Assembly (NCBI GenBank): GCA_963529665.1
Contig: CAUSAG010000001.1
Location: forward strand, 62,001 to 126,000
DNA length: 64,000 nt
Source: Kingella_B sp963529665
GTDB taxonomy: Bacteria; Pseudomonadota; Gammaproteobacteria; Burkholderiales; Neisseriaceae
Direction: 5' to 3'
A program made the translations under genes and the position numbers. A model generated the notes under the pieces. The model did no database searches. It was given only the letters and a program-made list of their open reading frames with translations, and was not told the origin of the DNA. This document shows positions 61,293 through 64,000 of this stretch, one piece after another; the stretch's first letter is position 1, and the number at the start of each line of letters is the position of its first letter.

Positions 61293-62150
61293 GATGGTTA
61301 AACCTGTGTTGGAATGCGTGATTTTAACGCAAATTGGTGGTAAGTAAAAGTTTGTGGGCGGGTGGTAAATAGGGTGTGGCAACGCCAAATGAATTTTTGC
61401 CAGAACGTGCGTTGCGCCGCACACCACGCTTTGGGTTGGTGCTTTGTGGTTAGCTTTGGGTGTAGCTTTAACCATGCGCTTCATGCCAGCGGGGCACTTA
61501 CTTTTCTTTGCTTCGCCAAAGATGAGAACCTGTATTCGCTATCTGCACGGCTGCTTTTACATTCATTGAATACGCCTACTGCGTTGCCAAGCCAAGCTAA
61601 TAGTCTCGCTATTAACTTGTCTTGTCGCCTTGTATTCGTATTCACTGAATACAAAATCCGCTCGCACAGATAACGGATACAGGTTCTGGCAAAAGAAAGG
61701 CGACCCCGACGTGCGTGTTCGCCGCGCGAACTTCTCTCACTCCGCATCCTTTTTTCGGCGCGTGCGAACTAGCCGCACTTCGTTCGTCGTCGAACAAGCG
61801 CACGCTTTTTCCCGAAAAAAGGATGCTGCGTTCGGCTGGACGTAGGGGAATGGGCAGTTGTATTAACCATTCGTGAATAGTTAGGCAGCCTGAAAGGCAA
61901 TCTATTCAGTAAAAAAATCGTTTGGCAGAATACCAAGCGGTTTTGTGTTTTCAGGCTACCTTGGCGCAATCAATTAGCATTGGGCGATGAGCCGTCGCCG
62001 CTCCATTGTGTGCCTTGCGTTTTCAGGCTGCCTTTGCAATGCTCAAAGGCAGCCTGAAACGTTTGCGCTATGGCAACGGAAAGAGTGGGTATGGCGGCGA
62101 TACGCCATGTTCTGTTTCAGGCTGCATTGATGCTTGGGCAGCCTGAAACG
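61293..62150. repeat. Long non-coding gap with two large inverted repeats
   Basis: No gene is supported over 850 bp. AGAACCTGTATTCGCTATCT at about 61528 is mirrored by CAGATAACGGATACAGGTTCT at about 61675 (two mismatches), enclosing a region with ATTCATTGAATAC and TATTCACTGAATAC pieces. A second hairpin runs GCATCCTTTTTTCGG (61744) to CCGAAAAAAGGATGC (61826). The palindrome family (GGCGATGAGCCGTCGCC, about 61983) and the hairpin GTATGGCGGCGATACGCCAT (62089-62108) follow among DUS copies. Confidence 0.65.
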
Positions 62151-64000
62151 CTACTCCCGGCCTGTTTTCGCTTTCAGCATCGCCAGCATATTGCCCAGCC
62201 GCTCCCTCCCTTCTTCTTTGGAGACAATCGGCTTGCCGCCTTTGCGCCCGAGAATATCCAAATCGCCCTGCGGCATTTCGTCAATAAAGCGGCTGGGCTC
62301 GGGAAACACAAACGTGCCCTGCCGCTTGCGCTTGATGCAATGCGTGAGCGTGAGCTGCTGCTTAGCGCGGGTGATGCCGACATACATCAGCCGCCGCTCT
62401 TCTTCCAACGCGCCCGCTTCCACGCTATCGGCGTGGGGGAACAGCCCTTCTTCGCAGCCGACCAAATACACAAACGGATATTCCAAGCCCTTGGAGGCGT
62501 GCAGGGTGGACATTTTCACTGCGTCCACTTCGCCGTCATCGCGCCCTTCCAGCAGCGTCATCAGCGCGATGGTTTGCGTGAGTTCAATCAGGTTTTTCTC
62601 GCCTTCCTCGCCTTTTTTCGCCAGCCAGCCTGCCAAATCCTGCACATTTTTCCAGCGGATTTCCGCCGCTTTGCCGCTTTCTTCCGCGCCTGTTAAATAG
62701 GCTTCGTAGCCAATCTCTTGCAACAGAGCTTGCACCACTTCGCCCGCATCATCTGCCGCCGCGCGCGCCTGATAATCCTGCATCAAATACACAAATTGCT
62801 GCACCGCTTCGCGGTTTTTCGCGTTTAATGCCGCCAGCGCATCCATGCTTTGGGCAGCCTGAAACAGGCTGCATTCGTGTTGCTTGGCGTAATCGTTGAG
62901 CTTACCCAAGGTGGTATCGCCGATGCCGCGCTTGGGCGTGGTTGCCGCGCGCAAAAATGCGGGGTCATCATCGGGGTTCGCCAGCAGGCGCAAATACGCC
63001 AACACATCCTTAATCTCCGCCTTGTCGTAGAAACTTTGCCCGCCCGAAATCTGATACGGAATCCGCGCCGCGCGCAGCGCGTCTTCAAACAGCCGCGCTT
63101 GGTGGTTGCCGCGATACAAAATGGCAAAATCGGCAAAATTTGCGCCGTAAATCAGCTTGTTCCGCGCAATCTGCTGCGCCACAAATTCCGCTTCGTGCGT
63201 TTCGCTTTGGCACGCCACCACGCGCACCACTTCGCCCTCGCCCAGCTGCGACCACAAAGTTTTGGGGAACAGCTTGGGATTGTTGGCAATCACATGGTTT
63301 GCCACCTTCAAAATCCGCGCGGTGGAACGATAATTCTGCTCCAATTTGATGATTTTTATCTGCGGATAATCCTCTTGCAAACGGCGCAAATTCTCCATAT
63401 TCGCCCCGCGCCAAGCGTAAATAGACTGGTCATCATCGCCCACCGCGGTAAAGCGCCCTTCCAAGCCCACCAGCGCACGCATCAGCGCATACTGGCAAGC
63501 GTTGGTGTCTTGGCATTCGTCAATCAGCAAATATTGCAAACGCTGTTGCCACTTCAAGCGCGCTTCCGCATTTTGCTGCAACAGCAGCGTGGGAAGCCGA
63601 ATTAAATCATCAAAATCAACCGCTTGATAATGCGCCAACGTGGTTTGATACGCGGCATACACCTGCGCGATTTGCTTTGCCCAATCATCATCGGCAGCCT
63701 GAAAAGCCGCTTCGGGCGTTTGCAAATTGTTTTTCCACAGTGAAATCTGATGCTGCGCTTTAAACACAGGCTCGCGTCCCGTGCTGCCGAGCAATTCGCT
63801 GATGATTCTCGCGCTATCAGACGCATCCAAAATGGAAAAATTCTTTTTGTAGCCAACGTGTTGCGCTTCCTCGCGCAAAATCCGCATCCCCAGCGAGTGA
63901 AACGTGCACACGGTTAAACCGCGCGTTTGCTCGCGCCCCAGCCGCGCCGACACGCGCTCTTGCATCTCTTTCGCCGCCTTGTTGGTGAACGTAATCGCCG
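62151..64000 (-). CDS. rep: ATP-dependent DNA helicase Rep, N-terminus outside window
   Basis: This superfamily 1 helicase helps restart replication forks. The frame is open from beyond the window edge to a stop at 62151, giving over 610 codons. Motifs in order are FTNKAAKEM (Ia), DECQDTNACQYAL (II), GDDDQSIYAWRGA (III), KLEQNYRSTARI (IV), TLHASKGLEYPFVYLVGCEEGLFPH (V) and RRLMYVGITRAKQQL (VI). The Walker A motif lies outside. Rep is preferred over UvrD because of its length and LVGCEEGLFPH region, but both are close. DUS copies are in frame (FQAADDD, LFQAAQS). Confidence 0.88.
   Translation of the reverse strand, partial: AITFTNKAAKEMQERVSARLGREQTRGLTVCTFHSLGMRILREEAQHVGYKKNFSILDASDSARIISELLGSTGREPVFKAQHQISLWKNNLQTPEAAFQAADDDWAKQIAQVYAAYQTTLAHYQAVDFDDLIRLPTLLLQQNAEARLKWQQRLQYLLIDECQDTNACQYALMRALVGLEGRFTAVGDDDQSIYAWRGANMENLRRLQEDYPQIKIIKLEQNYRSTARILKVANHVIANNPKLFPKTLWSQLGEGEVVRVVACQSETHEAEFVAQQIARNKLIYGANFADFAILYRGNHQARLFEDALRAARIPYQISGGQSFYDKAEIKDVLAYLRLLANPDDDPAFLRAATTPKRGIGDTTLGKLNDYAKQHECSLFQAAQSMDALAALNAKNREAVQQFVYLMQDYQARAAADDAGEVVQALLQEIGYEAYLTGAEESGKAAEIRWKNVQDLAGWLAKKGEEGEKNLIELTQTIALMTLLEGRDDGEVDAVKMSTLHASKGLEYPFVYLVGCEEGLFPHADSVEAGALEEERRLMYVGITRAKQQLTLTHCIKRKRQGTFVFPEPSRFIDEMPQGDLDILGRKGGKPIVSKEEGRERLGNMLAMLKAKTGRE

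Larger units (their letters stand above)
1..64000. repeat. Kingella-type DNA uptake sequences (AG-kingDUS), window-wide
   Basis: The 12-mer AGGCAGCCTGAA and its complement TTCAGGCTGCCT recur throughout, about 30 times in the first 10 kb by eye. They occur in intergenic inverted pairs and inside genes (examples 9066, 18204, 19621, 24489, 57634). In frame they encode GSLK, FQAA or RQPEN. DUS mark DNA for transformation uptake in Neisseriaceae, and this dialect is that described for Kingella. The stretch 35477-39265 has no perfect copy. Three copies of a different dialect, AGGCCGTCTGAA, lie in the restriction gene near 56810-58591. Confidence 0.93.

Noticed and set aside
61360..61850. Coding gene in the pyrG-rep gap
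   Set aside because: Open frames are short, without Shine-Dalgarno sites, and built from inverted repeats.

Overview
The window looks like chromosomal DNA of a Neisseriaceae species that uses the Kingella dialect of the DNA uptake sequence (AGGCAGCCTGAA, complement TTCAGGCTGCCT). By eye there are about 30 copies in the first 10 kb, both between genes and inside them, where they are read as peptides such as GSLK, FQAA or RQPEN. With the gene content (dcw cluster end, rpsF-priB-rpsR-rplI, CGFS glutaredoxin, BioC, type III R-M) this points to Kingella or a near relative. The genus is inferred from the DUS dialect; no rRNA or tRNA gene was seen.

Layout. 1-5.5 kb: LTA-synthase-like sulfatase (cut by the window edge), a small membrane protein, serB, trxB, trpS, grxD. 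5.8-10.1 kb: a Tat-type FAD oxidoreductase, then two paralogous helical proteins flanking a chorismatase-like Rid-fold protein. 10.3-20.2 kb: ribosomal operon with priB, yhbY, apt, an orphan Im-type immunity protein, a YafJ-like amidotransferase, rfbA, a spermidine-synthase-like protein, panB, an S4 protein, uup. 20.2-26.9 kb: murC-ddlB-ftsQ-ftsA-ftsZ on the minus strand, then nudB. 27-32 kb: ppsR, two unknowns, PFL/UPF0210 protein, TPR protein, ACT regulator. 32-39.3 kb: bioC followed by an AT-rich, DUS-poor island with four paralogous small membrane proteins (one broken by a stop) and a 1262-residue RTX protein. 39.4-54.3 kb: PLD lipoprotein, rfbD, a tandem 233-bp repeat, a second sulfatase, ylqF, MBL hydrolase, SLOG protein, a tiny Cys-rich protein, hisB and hisC, thrB, lldD, purC. 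54.6-59.6 kb: a complete type III restriction-modification system. 59.7-64 kb: pyrG, a repeat-rich gap, and rep helicase running off the end.

Two regions stand out. In the island after bioC, copies of the bioC 3' end sit between the small membrane-protein genes, as if units were inserted or exchanged repeatedly at that site. The last small gene has a strong Shine-Dalgarno leader and sits 27 bp before the RTX gene. This resembles a modular exported effector with a bank of partner or immunity genes, though function is only inferred. In the R-M system, mod is preceded by a 30-codon leader ORF that has its own Shine-Dalgarno and begins ATG-(GCACCCA)4; its TGA overlaps the mod ATG. Changing the repeat number would move the leader stop to 22 or 44 bases upstream of mod, so the repeat could switch expression through translational coupling. 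The mod recognition region is AT-rich within a GC-rich gene, and res carries three perfect Neisseria-type AG-DUS (AGGCCGTCTGAA), suggesting origin by transformation from a Neisseria.

Non-coding space is dominated by DUS, DUS inverted pairs that probably serve as terminators, and several small palindromic repeat families. No CRISPR array, transposase or prophage was recognised.
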